Part shown: piece by piece, positions 25,076 to 34,792 of the stretch
Layout: each line of letters starts with the position of its first letter
How positions within the stretch are numbered: position 1 is the first letter of the stretch
NCBI GenBank assembly: GCA_964628465.1
Contig: CAZVOA010000004.1
Span: 62,001 to 126,000 of the forward strand
Length of the DNA stretch: 64,000 nt
Source of the DNA: JAFGPS01 sp964628465
GTDB taxonomy: Bacteria; Planctomycetota; Phycisphaerae; Sedimentisphaerales; Anaerobacaceae
Direction of reading: 5' to 3'
Made by a program: the position numbers and the translations under genes
Notes under the pieces: model-generated
Told to the model about the DNA's origin: nothing
Databases searched by the model: none
Seen by the model: the letters and a program-made list of their open reading frames with translations, nothing else

Positions 25076-26737
25076 ATGAATAATCCGGCTGAAACGCAGA
25101 ATTCTGTTATTTCTATACTGAAGACAGACAACCGACTCAAAGCTGTCGAACTTCGAAAAAATAATGGAAATTTCACGATTCTATGGTTAAAAAGCAGCAG
25201 TGAAAACGACTTGGACTGGCAGGCTTTCGCCGCTGATTGCGGCTTAAACACAAAAACAACCCTGCTTGAGCATACTCATAACGACAAAAATGTCGTAGTT
25301 GGCTATGATTCTACCGGCACGGCTTTTTATCGAGTAAACGTTCCTATGGTCGATGAAAAGGAAGTATCCTCCATAGTTACATTGCAGGCGGAGAGCCGCT
25401 TTCCGCTGTCCGCCGAACAAATGGAACTTGCATGGCGAACGAGTAAACTGCCAAATAAGCAAATAGATATTACTATCGCCGCGGCGAGAAAGCAGTCCGT
25501 ACATAAATTTATTGATAAAGTCAGATTTTTGAATCCCGCAAAAGCCCTTCTCGATTATGAAGCGATAGTAAAGGTATGGAAAGAAATATTCTCCGGGCAT
25601 AATAAAAACGCCGTAATCGTAAACGCAGGAACTTACAATACACAAATCTGCCTTGCCGAAAAAGGATTATTATGCACCGCGGTCACCCTGGATATCGGCA
25701 CTGTTGATTTCGGAGAATTCAATTCGCAGGAAGAAAACGAAACATTAGAAAGACTCGTCCGCGATATAAAAAGCGTAGTGGATTTATTCGGCCTGGAAAA
25801 GCAGTTCGAGATTCCGGTCGTTGTCCTTTCTGACGGCGGCGAAGCATATGAAAATCTATCCGCGTCTCTGTTATCGGTTGGACTAAACGCCTGTTCAGTA
25901 ACACCTTCGATTAGAAAACTGAGTTCGGACAATAAATTCGATATAAAGGACATATTCGAGTACCGCGCGGCGATTGGCCTTGCGATTATGGCACTTGATA
26001 ATCAAAACAACGAACTTAATCTTTTTTCATATTTATCCGAAAACTTAGGCAAGGAAGAAAAACAGCATTGGTACTATAACCCCCAAATTACCTGCTCTAT
26101 CGCGGCGGTAATGCTGTTATTGTTCGTTATGGTTTCTTATGCCCATATTGCCGGAGGTTCAAGAGCAATCGACAACAAACTAAGCACTTTAGGCTCAGAA
26201 AATGACATTAAAAATCTTGTCGAAAAACAGAAACTTTTCAAAGAAGTTACAAAACAGAGGGCGGATTTATTATCGCTTTTAACCCAAATCACTCAAAGCG
26301 GCCAAGGCGTTTCAAACGCACAGAACAATCCAAGGTTGTCAAGTAAGAAACAGCTTGCCTCCGCAAAGAGTCCAAAGGAACTGGAGTCCAAGGGACCTGT
26401 TCCACAACCCAAAATACCAGGTCAAAGCGGAATACAACTTGAGAGCTTCCACTTCAAAAAAAGAAGCCAGGTGACAATAACAGGCAAGGCACAACAAAAA
26501 GAACAGTTAGAAAATTTCGAGAGATGTTTATCAAGCTACGTAAATGATATTACTGATGTTCATCTCACACCTAAATCCAATTCCGGAACTACCGGAAGCA
26601 GACCCACTGCCCAAAATACTAATGGTAAAAACTCCCCACCTAAACCGCCGGCAAATCCGGGAAATCCCGGGGATAAAGGATTCGCGTTTACTATAACTTT
26701 TAACTATAAGGATTTTTCAACGAGCCAAAGAAGATAG
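25076..26737 (+). CDS. PilM-PilN-like fusion, type IV pilus/type II secretion assembly protein
   Basis: 553 residues. The first 325 form an actin-like PilM/GspL cytoplasmic domain (AVIVNAGTYNTQICLAEKG nucleotide-binding strand; VVVLSDGGEAYENLSASLLS; a second GLAIMALDNQNNELNLFS). A membrane helix (about 339-360, ITCSIAAVMLLLFVMVSYA) is followed by a coiled stretch and a small ferredoxin-like GspL/PilN periplasmic part (IQLESFHFKKRSQVTITGKA). The tail is Pro/Asn rich. PilM and PilN are usually two proteins, and the joined form is like GspL. It is the first gene of a four-gene operon, with a GGAG 10 bases before the ATG. Confidence 0.75.
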   Translation: MNNPAETQNSVISILKTDNRLKAVELRKNNGNFTILWLKSSSENDLDWQAFAADCGLNTKTTLLEHTHNDKNVVVGYDSTGTAFYRVNVPMVDEKEVSSIVTLQAESRFPLSAEQMELAWRTSKLPNKQIDITIAAARKQSVHKFIDKVRFLNPAKALLDYEAIVKVWKEIFSGHNKNAVIVNAGTYNTQICLAEKGLLCTAVTLDIGTVDFGEFNSQEENETLERLVRDIKSVVDLFGLEKQFEIPVVVLSDGGEAYENLSASLLSVGLNACSVTPSIRKLSSDNKFDIKDIFEYRAAIGLAIMALDNQNNELNLFSYLSENLGKEEKQHWYYNPQITCSIAAVMLLLFVMVSYAHIAGGSRAIDNKLSTLGSENDIKNLVEKQKLFKEVTKQRADLLSLLTQITQSGQGVSNAQNNPRLSSKKQLASAKSPKELESKGPVPQPKIPGQSGIQLESFHFKKRSQVTITGKAQQKEQLENFERCLSSYVNDITDVHLTPKSNSGTTGSRPTAQNTNGKNSPPKPPANPGNPGDKGFAFTITFNYKDFSTSQRR

Positions 26738-26748
26738 AGATATAAAAT

Positions 26749-27297
26749 ATGTTTGATAAATTAAATCAAAAAGATGCACGTGCGTTAAAACTCGGAGCGG
26801 CGGGAATAGCCGCTATCGTTGTTCTTTTATTTGTTTGGGATGTAAATGAACGCTGGGCAAGTGCGCAGGAAACATATGATACGATAAATACCAAGTTAGA
26901 AACATTAGATACAATTAATATGACAAAAGCAGAATACGCGGCGCTCAAGAATTCTGCTCCTGTATTCGAAATGCCAGTGGAAAGAGGCCAACAAAAGTTC
27001 ATATTCCAGGATTCGCTTAACGAACAATTCAAGAAAACCAATATAAAAGGCCAGCCGTGGGAAGAGGTTGATTGCAAGAGCAAACTTCTTAGCGGTTATG
27101 AAGTCATGGCTCTAAAAACCAGCGGCAAATGTAATATAACCCAGTTATTCGACCTGCTTACCAATCTTAAAGAAAATCCATACCTGATAAGCATCGAGGA
27201 ATTAATGATAAAGGTGGATGAGAAAAACAAACAAGAGGTTAATTTCGAGATGACATTATCAACTCCAGCTAAAAAAATTATTAAAGGTAAATCATGA
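26749..27297 (+). CDS. PilO/GspM-like inner-membrane assembly protein
   Basis: 182 residues: a short cytoplasmic tail, one membrane helix (about 15-32, GAAGIAAIVVLLFVWDV), a coiled region and a C-terminal ferredoxin-like half ending FEMTLSTPAKK. Sequence identity to known families is too weak to see, so the call is from size, topology and position between the PilM/N-like and PilP-like genes. In such systems PilO links the PilM/N platform to PilP. It overlaps the next gene by 4 bp (ATGA). Confidence 0.55.
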   Translation: MFDKLNQKDARALKLGAAGIAAIVVLLFVWDVNERWASAQETYDTINTKLETLDTINMTKAEYAALKNSAPVFEMPVERGQQKFIFQDSLNEQFKKTNIKGQPWEEVDCKSKLLSGYEVMALKTSGKCNITQLFDLLTNLKENPYLISIEELMIKVDEKNKQEVNFEMTLSTPAKKIIKGKS

Positions 27298-28034
27298 AAC
27301 TTGTTTATATAAAAGGACAGGGAAAATTAATTTCAGTTGCGGCGTCCGGCATATCAGTGCTTTTAGCCGTCCTGATTTGTATGAAAATTTTCTCTTTCTA
27401 CAAATTATCGACCAGGGCCGCAAATATCGAGAATATGGCCCAGATAATTATTGCTAATGATTGCAATAAGCCAGATGATCTGAAAAAATATCTAACCACA
27501 ACGAAGGAAATGGCGGACAACTTAAAAAAGAGCAATTTATTCGCACCGCCGCCGCCAAAAACAAATCCTGTCACCCAGATAACTGGAATCATGGGTAGCG
27601 AGGCATGGATTAACAATAAATGGTGCAAGGAAGGTGAGATGATTCAGGATGCGAAAATTATATCCATCGAACCTACACAGGTCACAATAGAGTGGGATGG
27701 AAAGAAAACTGTCTTGCGCCCGCTTGGTGTTGATATAGCTTCAAATGAACCCGGCGAAAATGCTCCGCCCAGACCAGAAAATATTCCAACTTCCAGCTCA
27801 AGAGTAGTTACGCTCGCACCACCTCAGCGGGAACAATCTCCTGTGGAACCAGCTTCCAGTCCGAGTATGGTTATGACTGAACAACCTTCACAAGGACAAA
27901 TACCTGAACAAGTAAAAAAAGTAATGGAACAAATGAATATTCAAAATATAAATCCAGCGATGATTCAGAACATAAGCGATGTGGAAAAAGAACAGTTTGA
28001 AAAAATGATGAGAATGCAAATGGAAAGAAATTAA
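27294..28034 (+). CDS. PilP/GspC-like inner-membrane lipoprotein-type connector
   Basis: 246 residues. The N-terminal membrane helix (about 11-30) is followed by a periplasmic domain. The 95-150 part (ITGIMGSEAWINNKWCKEGEMIQDAKIISIEPTQVTIEWDGKKTVLRPLG, read in pieces: ITGIMGSEAWINNKW and VTIEWDGKKTVLRPLG) looks like the small beta-barrel HR domain of GspC/PilP, which contacts the secretin N0 domain. The C-terminal 90 residues are Pro/Met/Gln rich and probably disordered. It starts within the end of the PilO-like gene (4-bp overlap) and is 89 bp before the secretin gene. Confidence 0.65.
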   Translation: MKLVYIKGQGKLISVAASGISVLLAVLICMKIFSFYKLSTRAANIENMAQIIIANDCNKPDDLKKYLTTTKEMADNLKKSNLFAPPPPKTNPVTQITGIMGSEAWINNKWCKEGEMIQDAKIISIEPTQVTIEWDGKKTVLRPLGVDIASNEPGENAPPRPENIPTSSSRVVTLAPPQREQSPVEPASSPSMVMTEQPSQGQIPEQVKKVMEQMNIQNINPAMIQNISDVEKEQFEKMMRMQMERN

Positions 28035-28123
28035 GAGACAAAATACAATAACCAGTAATCTTTGCGGTTTTTATTTATTAAAATGAACTATAAAACAATT
28101 ATCAGTAAAAAAAGGCACTTTAT

Positions 28124-31100
28124 ATGAAAAAATCAAGTAAAATAATTTCAATAATATTCAGCATAATAGCAATACTTCTTGTTATTATTGAAGTTCACTT
28201 TTTGTCTCCTGTGTCACAACCGAGAGATGGATCACCAGGAACAGCAGAGCAAGTAGAGCAGCAAACTCCTTCAGACCAAAACACTCCATCAAGCCAGAAG
28301 ACCGAAGAGCCAAATAAAGAGCCGGCCGAAGCCAATATTCCCAACGAACCTGGAGATAGAAATAAACCTAAAGAGAATGCCGCTTCATCTGACTCAAATC
28401 AGCCAAACGGGAAAGAACAAAAAGAACCTGCAAAAGCTGAGGACAAAGGCGATCCAAATGATCCCCTTGTAGCAGTTCAAATCAATAATATGGAAATAAA
28501 AAATATTATGGCCAAGCTGATGGAATGGACAGGAAAGAGTATTATCCCTTCCAATGAAGCGATGAAAGCGAAAATAACTGTTTACGCACCGAACAAATTA
28601 CCAAGAAGCAAAGCGCTTCAGCTTATATACAGTGCTTTGAAAATACAGGGCTATATCGTCGAGCAATATGACAAAGATACACTTACGATAAAACAAATAT
28701 CAGAGGCGGCTAAACTCACTACGGTACCGATTATTGACTCAAACACACCGCTGGCAGCTATTCAAAATAAAGAGGAAATTGTCCAGAAATTCTTTAAACT
28801 GAACAACTACAAACCGTCACAGATGGGTCAAATTCTTATTCCGATGCTCGGCGAATATGGAAATCTCAGCGCCGATGATGACACTCGTATTCTTGGCGTA
28901 ATTGATACCGTTAGCACCCTGATGCGAATGGAACTGGTAATAAAGCAATTTGATACATCCGCAGCGGAACCAATGGTTGAAGATATATTTGAAATCCGAT
29001 ACAGGAAACCCGCGGAAGTTATTCAACTTCTTCAGAAACTTATAACAGACCGAAATATAACTGGAACAGCACTGAAAAATTTGAAAACTGCCAGCGGAGG
29101 CGGCGAGAGCAAATCAGAGCAAAATTCTCCTCCCCCGCCCGCTCCAAGACGAGAAGGGGAAAACAGACCTCCAGCCGCTTCAGGCAGCAAAAGCGGCGGT
29201 TCGGCTACTACTGTAACGATAGGAAATGGTCGAACACCACCTACATTTATTGTTGAACCGAGAAACAGTTGGATTATCGCAAGAGCTACGGAATCCGATA
29301 TGGAATTGATTCGTGAATGGATTACAAAGCTTGATACACCGGCAACTATCATCGATTCAGGTACACCGCTTGCAAGTATTGAAAACAAAAATTTGACCGC
29401 TCAAAGGTTTTTCAAACTGGATAATTACAGTCCCACAATGATGATTCAGTTAGTGAGACCGGTTTTAAATAACAGCGCCTATGTAAGCGCCGAAGAAAAC
29501 ACGAGAACACTCTTGATTGTCGATACAGTAGAAAGCCTGATTCGAGCCGAAGAAATTATTCAGACTTTCGATGTTCCAGGAACCGAACTTGCCGTTCCTC
29601 AAATATTCAATCTTTCACATGCGGACCCGGCGGAAGTTGTACAATTTATTACGATGTTATTAAGCCAGGACGGTTCCGCTTCAAAAAGCGGCTCAGGGAG
29701 TATCAGTATTAATCTATCCGGCTCAAGCTATCGTATAAGTTCAGGCAGCAGCGGGCGAAGTTCTTCGGGCGGCTTCATGCCTACAACGTCAAGCTCGATG
29801 GTTGGAAACAACAGAATACCAGTCGTACTAATTCCATATCGTGAACGCATGCAGATAATCGCGCGCGCACCTGCCGAAGCAATGCAGCAAATTGAAGAGT
29901 GGATTATAAAACTTGACCAGCAGGAAAGTATTGAGAGAGAATATGACCTTATTGCGCCTAAATATGTTGATGTCTCTGAAGTATCATCGAGAATAAGTTC
30001 TGTGCTGAATCAAATGCCTGGACAGGAAATACAAAAAAGTGTACTTATCCAGCCTCTTACAAAAGCCGGTCAGATTATGGTTTTCGGAAAGCAGGAACTG
30101 CGTGACATGATAAAGAAACTTATCATGGAAATTGATATCCCGCCTGGAATATTTGAGACAAAATATTTCAAGCTGAAACATGCAGACCCGGACCAGATTA
30201 AAATGAGAATAGACGAGCTTTACAGCCCGAACTATTCCGGCAGCAGCAGAAATTCCAGTACTACACGTTACCAAATTTACGAATATTATTATGACTCATA
30301 CAGCAGCGGCAGCAGTTCATCTTCCAATATGACAAAGGATTCTGTAAGAGTTATTTCGGATAACGCATTAGGACAAATTACAGTTATCGCCGCTGCCGAG
30401 AACATGAAAAAGATTGAAAAACAGATAGAAGAATGGGATGTACCTATAGATGCGGAATCACTCAAACCAAGATTCCTCGAACTTAGAAATGTCGATCCCG
30501 TCAAAATGGCCCAATTCCTTACTACATTATTCTCTGAACAATCAAGCAGCGGAATGATATATTCACAATACAATAGTTATGACGATTCGGAAACAAAGAA
30601 AAAAATCGTCGGACCGCTTTATGGACAATTAACTTTCGAATACATACCAGGGACAAAGAAGATAATTGTAATAAGCAAAATCCCGGAAGCATACGATATT
30701 ATAGAAAATATAGTACGTGATATTGACAGCGAAGAAATGGCGGAAGTGCCGACAGTTGTTCCGCTAAAATTTGCGAACCCGGAAAGAATTTGTGAAATCC
30801 TGAACGCCACCTTCAGTCAGCCGGGAGCTTCTGTAGAAATTCTTCGTTCCGATAGCGGGCTAAGTCAATATTCGATGGATAGCGATTCCGAGTCTAATAA
30901 TAACTCATCCAACAACTCATCACAGGATGGATACACTCCATGGTGGGGAACATCAGTATCACGTAATACAACTGACGATGAAAGACCAATAAGCAATGTA
31001 ATCGGTAAAATCAGATTTGTTCCTGAAACTCGTACTAAATCCATCCTTGTTCTGTCACCACCTGAATTTGTAAAAAATATTCAGGAACTGATTGATACAC

Positions 31101-31960
31101 TCGACAGGCCGAGTAAACAGGTTATGATAAAAGCCGTAATTGTTGAAGTTGACCATAAAAACCTTAGCTCACTTGGCGTTCAGTTAGCGACAAATCCAAG
31201 TGCTTTCGGCTCTCTTGGAGAAAACTCATTAACCGCATTAAACGCATTACAGCAACTTGATACACATGGCTCGTCAATCTGGGGAGCAGATGGCGGACAG
31301 GGAACTGTTGTAACAAACACTATAACCGCTAACATTTATGGCCTGCTCGATTTCCTGGAAAAGAAAGTGAACGCAAAGATACTGAACCAGCAAACCATGT
31401 GGACACAGGACAATGAAGAAGCGAGTTTCTTCAAAGGAGATAGAGTCGCCTTTTACACAGCGGCTACAACCGGTACTGGTACATCGACACAGAATTTCGA
31501 ATTCCAGAGAGTAGGCATGAATGTAGCTGTCCGGCCAAGTATAACTCCGAACAAAGAAGTTGATATGAATATTAATATTATCATCTCACAGTTGACAACA
31601 GATGAGAAAAACAGCCAGCCGGTCAGAACTGAAATGGAAACCAAAACCAAAATGGTAGTCTCCGACGGCCAGACACTCATGCTTGGTGGTATTCTCTTCC
31701 AGCAGGATGGAATTATCAAACGAGGAGTGCCGGGACTGAGCGACTTACCGATACTTGGAGGTCTTTTCAGCCATACAGAAAAAACTCTTGTTAACAACGA
31801 ATTGATAGTATTTATTACTCCATACGTTTTTAATATTGACGATGAAACAGGAGAAGTCTCCCCGGAAATCCAGGAGCAAATGAATATCCCGCTCGACAAA
31901 CTTAATACAATAAGAGAAGAATTGAAAGGCAATATAAACAAAATGGACTTGCTAAAATAA
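28124..31960 (+). CDS. Giant secretin (GspD/PilQ family) with about eight N1-like repeats
   Basis: 1278 residues; ordinary secretins have 600-800. An N-terminal hydrophobic segment (7-27) is followed by a Pro/Glu/Asn-rich linker (about 36-115) and an STN/N0-like domain (about 118-190). Then come N1-type repeats. Their starts share the pattern F-x-L-x-x-x-x-P/D-x-x-M/V: near 218 (KFFKLNNYKPSQM), 286, 427 (RFFKLDNYSPTMM), 491 (IFNLSHADPAEV), 605, 678 (YFKLKHADPDQI), 782 and 874. The secretin beta-domain covers about 995-1240 and has VPGLSDLPILGGLFS with the usual C-terminal FITPYVF. Ser/Gly-rich loops separate repeats. It would form the outer-membrane channel of the system encoded just upstream. 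Confidence 0.88.
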   Translation: MKKSSKIISIIFSIIAILLVIIEVHFLSPVSQPRDGSPGTAEQVEQQTPSDQNTPSSQKTEEPNKEPAEANIPNEPGDRNKPKENAASSDSNQPNGKEQKEPAKAEDKGDPNDPLVAVQINNMEIKNIMAKLMEWTGKSIIPSNEAMKAKITVYAPNKLPRSKALQLIYSALKIQGYIVEQYDKDTLTIKQISEAAKLTTVPIIDSNTPLAAIQNKEEIVQKFFKLNNYKPSQMGQILIPMLGEYGNLSADDDTRILGVIDTVSTLMRMELVIKQFDTSAAEPMVEDIFEIRYRKPAEVIQLLQKLITDRNITGTALKNLKTASGGGESKSEQNSPPPPAPRREGENRPPAASGSKSGGSATTVTIGNGRTPPTFIVEPRNSWIIARATESDMELIREWITKLDTPATIIDSGTPLASIENKNLTAQRFFKLDNYSPTMMIQLVRPVLNNSAYVSAEENTRTLLIVDTVESLIRAEEIIQTFDVPGTELAVPQIFNLSHADPAEVVQFITMLLSQDGSASKSGSGSISINLSGSSYRISSGSSGRSSSGGFMPTTSSSMVGNNRIPVVLIPYRERMQIIARAPAEAMQQIEEWIIKLDQQESIEREYDLIAPKYVDVSEVSSRISSVLNQMPGQEIQKSVLIQPLTKAGQIMVFGKQELRDMIKKLIMEIDIPPGIFETKYFKLKHADPDQIKMRIDELYSPNYSGSSRNSSTTRYQIYEYYYDSYSSGSSSSSNMTKDSVRVISDNALGQITVIAAAENMKKIEKQIEEWDVPIDAESLKPRFLELRNVDPVKMAQFLTTLFSEQSSSGMIYSQYNSYDDSETKKKIVGPLYGQLTFEYIPGTKKIIVISKIPEAYDIIENIVRDIDSEEMAEVPTVVPLKFANPERICEILNATFSQPGASVEILRSDSGLSQYSMDSDSESNNNSSNNSSQDGYTPWWGTSVSRNTTDDERPISNVIGKIRFVPETRTKSILVLSPPEFVKNIQELIDTLDRPSKQVMIKAVIVEVDHKNLSSLGVQLATNPSAFGSLGENSLTALNALQQLDTHGSSIWGADGGQGTVVTNTITANIYGLLDFLEKKVNAKILNQQTMWTQDNEEASFFKGDRVAFYTAATTGTGTSTQNFEFQRVGMNVAVRPSITPNKEVDMNINIIISQLTTDEKNSQPVRTEMETKTKMVVSDGQTLMLGGILFQQDGIIKRGVPGLSDLPILGGLFSHTEKTLVNNELIVFITPYVFNIDDETGEVSPEIQEQMNIPLDKLNTIREELKGNINKMDLLK

Positions 31961-31973
31961 GGAATCTATTATC

Positions 31974-32024
31974 AACTCAAATTGACCGATTGATTATAAC
32001 ATTAAAAATCGGTCAGTTTGAGTT
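31974..32024 (+). terminator. Hairpin ending the secretin operon
   Basis: Two 18-base arms (31974-31991 and 32007-32024) around a 15-base loop. On the plus-strand RNA every position pairs, with one U-G wobble; the minus strand would have a C-A mismatch. It lies 13 bp after the secretin stop. The U-run is weak. Confidence 0.65.
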
Positions 32025-32182
32025 ATTAAGCTTAATATTACAATTCAATCATATTCGTACTCCAAAGCTGACGGCGGGAAATGTTTTAGATTGTAGTTTT
32101 ACACGTCAAAGTTTATAATCTCATATCAATTGTTTTTAAATAAGTTCAGTTACAAATATTTACAATTAAAATCGAGCATAAA

Positions 32183-33358
32183 ATGTTTCCGTTTGACAAA
32201 GCTCTTAAAATAGTTCTTGATGAAGCCCGCGTATTAAGCAGTGAAACTGTCTGTATTCATGACTCATTGAATAGAGTCCTGGCGGAAGATATCATATCTG
32301 ATATTGACTTGCCGCCAAATGACAGGGCTGTTATGGATGGCTATGCCTGCCGTCGAGGAGACATTGGTAAAGAACTATCAATAGTTGAAGTAATTCCGGC
32401 GGGGAAAAAACCTGAAAAAGAAATCGGGCCTTTACAATGCGCAAAAATTATGACCGGTGCGTCAATGCCAAAAGGTGCGGACTGTGTAATAATGGTCGAA
32501 CACACTAAAAATCCTACTGATAAAACTGTTCGTATTTTTGGTGAAAATACAAATAACTTTATTCGATACAAAGGCGAGGATATTCATATCGGCCAGGTTG
32601 TACTTGAGAAAGGTATGTTAATTAAGCCGCAGCATATCGCAGTTCTTGCTTCCGCAGGATGTACAATAGTTCCAGTTACAAAACGGCCAAAGGTTGGAAT
32701 TATCGCAACCGGAGATGAATTGGTTGAGCCGCATATCAAGCCGGAATCATGGCAAATGAGAAACAGTAACAGTTTACAGCTTAAGGCACAACTTGAGAAT
32801 GCTGGAGCGGCAGTAACTTATTATGGAATAGCAAAAGACTCCATTGATGAAATTGATAAACTATTTGGAAAAGCCGCTGATGAGTGTGATATAGTCGCTA
32901 TATCAGGCGGAGTTTCTATGGGCGATTTCGATTTCGTACCTGAAATATTTAAGAAGAATAATGTAAAATTATTATTTGAAAAAATAGCTTTCAAGCCGGG
33001 TAAACCTACGATTTTCGGGGTAAAAGATGGTCTTTATTGTTTCGGGATTCCCGGAAATCCAGTATCAACTTTTATAGTAACTGAATTACTGATAAAACCT
33101 TTTTTGTATAAGCTGACGGGACATGAATATTCGCCGGTGAATATAAAACTGCCGCTGGCCGAAACTATAAAAAGAAAAGACACAGAACGGCTTGGCTGGT
33201 TTCCAGTGACAATAACAAATGATGGAAGTATAAAATCCATTGATTATCATGGCTCGGCGCATATAAACTCGCTGTGTCACGCTGATGGATTAATCAGCAT
33301 GGATATCGGCATTGCCGAGCTGCCCAAAGACTCTTTTGTTTCTATTAGATTGATTTGA
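32183..33358 (+). CDS. moeA: Molybdopterin molybdotransferase MoeA
   Basis: 391 residues, the full length of MoeA. It inserts molybdate into adenylylated molybdopterin. Domain I and III motifs: LPPNDRAVMDGYA, MTGASMPKGAD, IATGDELVEP, ISGGVSMGDFDFVPE, PGNPVSTF. It is the first gene of a seven-gene cofactor operon running to 37364 and starts after a 222-bp gap that holds the secretin operon hairpin and no visible gene. I did not see a Moco riboswitch. Confidence 0.93.
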   Translation: MFPFDKALKIVLDEARVLSSETVCIHDSLNRVLAEDIISDIDLPPNDRAVMDGYACRRGDIGKELSIVEVIPAGKKPEKEIGPLQCAKIMTGASMPKGADCVIMVEHTKNPTDKTVRIFGENTNNFIRYKGEDIHIGQVVLEKGMLIKPQHIAVLASAGCTIVPVTKRPKVGIIATGDELVEPHIKPESWQMRNSNSLQLKAQLENAGAAVTYYGIAKDSIDEIDKLFGKAADECDIVAISGGVSMGDFDFVPEIFKKNNVKLLFEKIAFKPGKPTIFGVKDGLYCFGIPGNPVSTFIVTELLIKPFLYKLTGHEYSPVNIKLPLAETIKRKDTERLGWFPVTITNDGSIKSIDYHGSAHINSLCHADGLISMDIGIAELPKDSFVSIRLI

Positions 33359-33365
33359 ATTAATA

Positions 33366-34331
33366 ATGCAGAATATAATTGATTATCTTAGAGTGTCCGT
33401 TACCAATAAATGCGATTTGAAATGTATTTATTGTCACCCGCTCAGCGATAGTGCGCTGCGAATACACCGGGACATTTTAAATACAGATGAAATTCTGCAT
33501 ATTATTAAACTCCTGATAAAATGCGGCATAAAAAGAGTTCGTTTAACAGGCGGCGAGCCTTTACTCAGAAATGATATTGTCCAGCTTGTAAATCAATTAG
33601 CTTCTACTGAAGGCATCGAGGATTTATCAATTACAACAAATGGTGTTCGACTTGAATCAATAGTACATGATTTAAAAGCCGCGGGTTTGCACAGAATAAA
33701 TATAAGCGTGGATTCTCTCAATAGAGAAGTATATAAAACAATAACGGGATTTGATGCACTCGAAAAAGTAACGAAGGGAATTCAAAAGGCAATTGAAGCC
33801 GGTTTGAATCCCGTCAAAATCAACAGCGTTATAGTTAAAGGCGTGAACAGCGACAAAGAGGAAATAATTCCTTTGGCAAGGTTGAGTATCGATTTACCGG
33901 TAACAGTAAGGTTTGTTGAATATTATCCGACAAGCAAAAATTCCAATCTCGATAGAGGATTTGTCCCCAACATGGAAATTAAAAAAATGATCGAGCGGGA
34001 ATTCGGTTCGATTGACAATACTTCAGAGATAAAAGGTTACGGCCCCGCTCAGAATTTCAAAATTAAAAATTCCGCTGGAGCGATAGGATTTATAAGCGGC
34101 AGATCATCAATGTTCTGCGACAAATGCAATCGCGTCCGGTTAAGCTGTGATGGGAAAATAAAACCATGTTTATATTCCACAAAACAGTATGATATTAAAG
34201 AGATTTTAAATAACGGTGCAAGTGAAGAAAATATATTAATGTTATTTAGAAATATTATTCGTGAAAAAAACAACTATAATAAAAACACCAAACCTCTTGA
34301 AGAATTTTCTATGCAGAGTATAGGCGGCTGA
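33366..34331 (+). CDS. moaA: GTP 3',8-cyclase MoaA
   Basis: 321 residues. Radical SAM cluster CDLKCIYC near the N-terminus, SAM motif GGEPLLR, and second 4Fe-4S cluster ligands CDKCNRVRLSCDGKIKPC near residue 257. The C-terminus ends in GG as needed for activity. It makes 3',8-cyclo-GTP, the first step of molybdopterin synthesis. It starts 7 bp after moeA. Confidence 0.95.
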   Translation: MQNIIDYLRVSVTNKCDLKCIYCHPLSDSALRIHRDILNTDEILHIIKLLIKCGIKRVRLTGGEPLLRNDIVQLVNQLASTEGIEDLSITTNGVRLESIVHDLKAAGLHRINISVDSLNREVYKTITGFDALEKVTKGIQKAIEAGLNPVKINSVIVKGVNSDKEEIIPLARLSIDLPVTVRFVEYYPTSKNSNLDRGFVPNMEIKKMIEREFGSIDNTSEIKGYGPAQNFKIKNSAGAIGFISGRSSMFCDKCNRVRLSCDGKIKPCLYSTKQYDIKEILNNGASEENILMLFRNIIREKNNYNKNTKPLEEFSMQSIGG

Positions 34332-34354
34332 AATTCAAAATGGAAATTTCATAA

Positions 34355-34792
34355 ATGATTGATATAAGCAAAAAAGAAATTACCGTCAGAACTGCCAAAG
34401 CACAAGGTAATATAGTGCTTGGCGAGAATGCTTTTGAAATTATTAAAAAAGGCACTTGCAAAAAAGGGGATGTATTTACAACCGCAAAAATAGCTGCAAT
34501 CCAGGCCGTAAAATCCACTCCATATTTAATTCCAATGTGTCACCCAATTCCGATAGATTCTGTTGAAGTTAATTTTGAACAACATAAATCAGAAAATACT
34601 GTCACTATCATAGTCACGGTAAAATCCACAGGCAGAACCGGAGTTGAAATGGAAGCTTTATGCGGCGCGGCGGCCGGTTGTCTTACAATTTATGATATGC
34701 TCAAATATTCTGACAAAGCAATGATAATCAAAGAAGTAAAACTGATGGAAAAAACAGGTGGTAAAAGTGGCGACTATAAAAGGCAGGATTAA
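34355..34792 (+). CDS. moaC: Cyclic pyranopterin monophosphate synthase MoaC
   Basis: 145 residues, near the typical 160. Characteristic IAAIQAVKSTPYLIPMCHPIP (first 20: IAAIQAVKSTPYLIPMCHPI) and GVEMEALCGAAAGCLTIYDM segments. It converts the MoaA product to cyclic pyranopterin monophosphate. Its 3' end overlaps the next (MOSC) frame by 26-35 bp. Confidence 0.95.
   Translation: MIDISKKEITVRTAKAQGNIVLGENAFEIIKKGTCKKGDVFTTAKIAAIQAVKSTPYLIPMCHPIPIDSVEVNFEQHKSENTVTIIVTVKSTGRTGVEMEALCGAAAGCLTIYDMLKYSDKAMIIKEVKLMEKTGGKSGDYKRQD

Noticed and set aside
31961..32182. Molybdenum-cofactor riboswitch before moeA
   Set aside because: The structure seen is a plain hairpin next to the secretin stop; no riboswitch core recognised.
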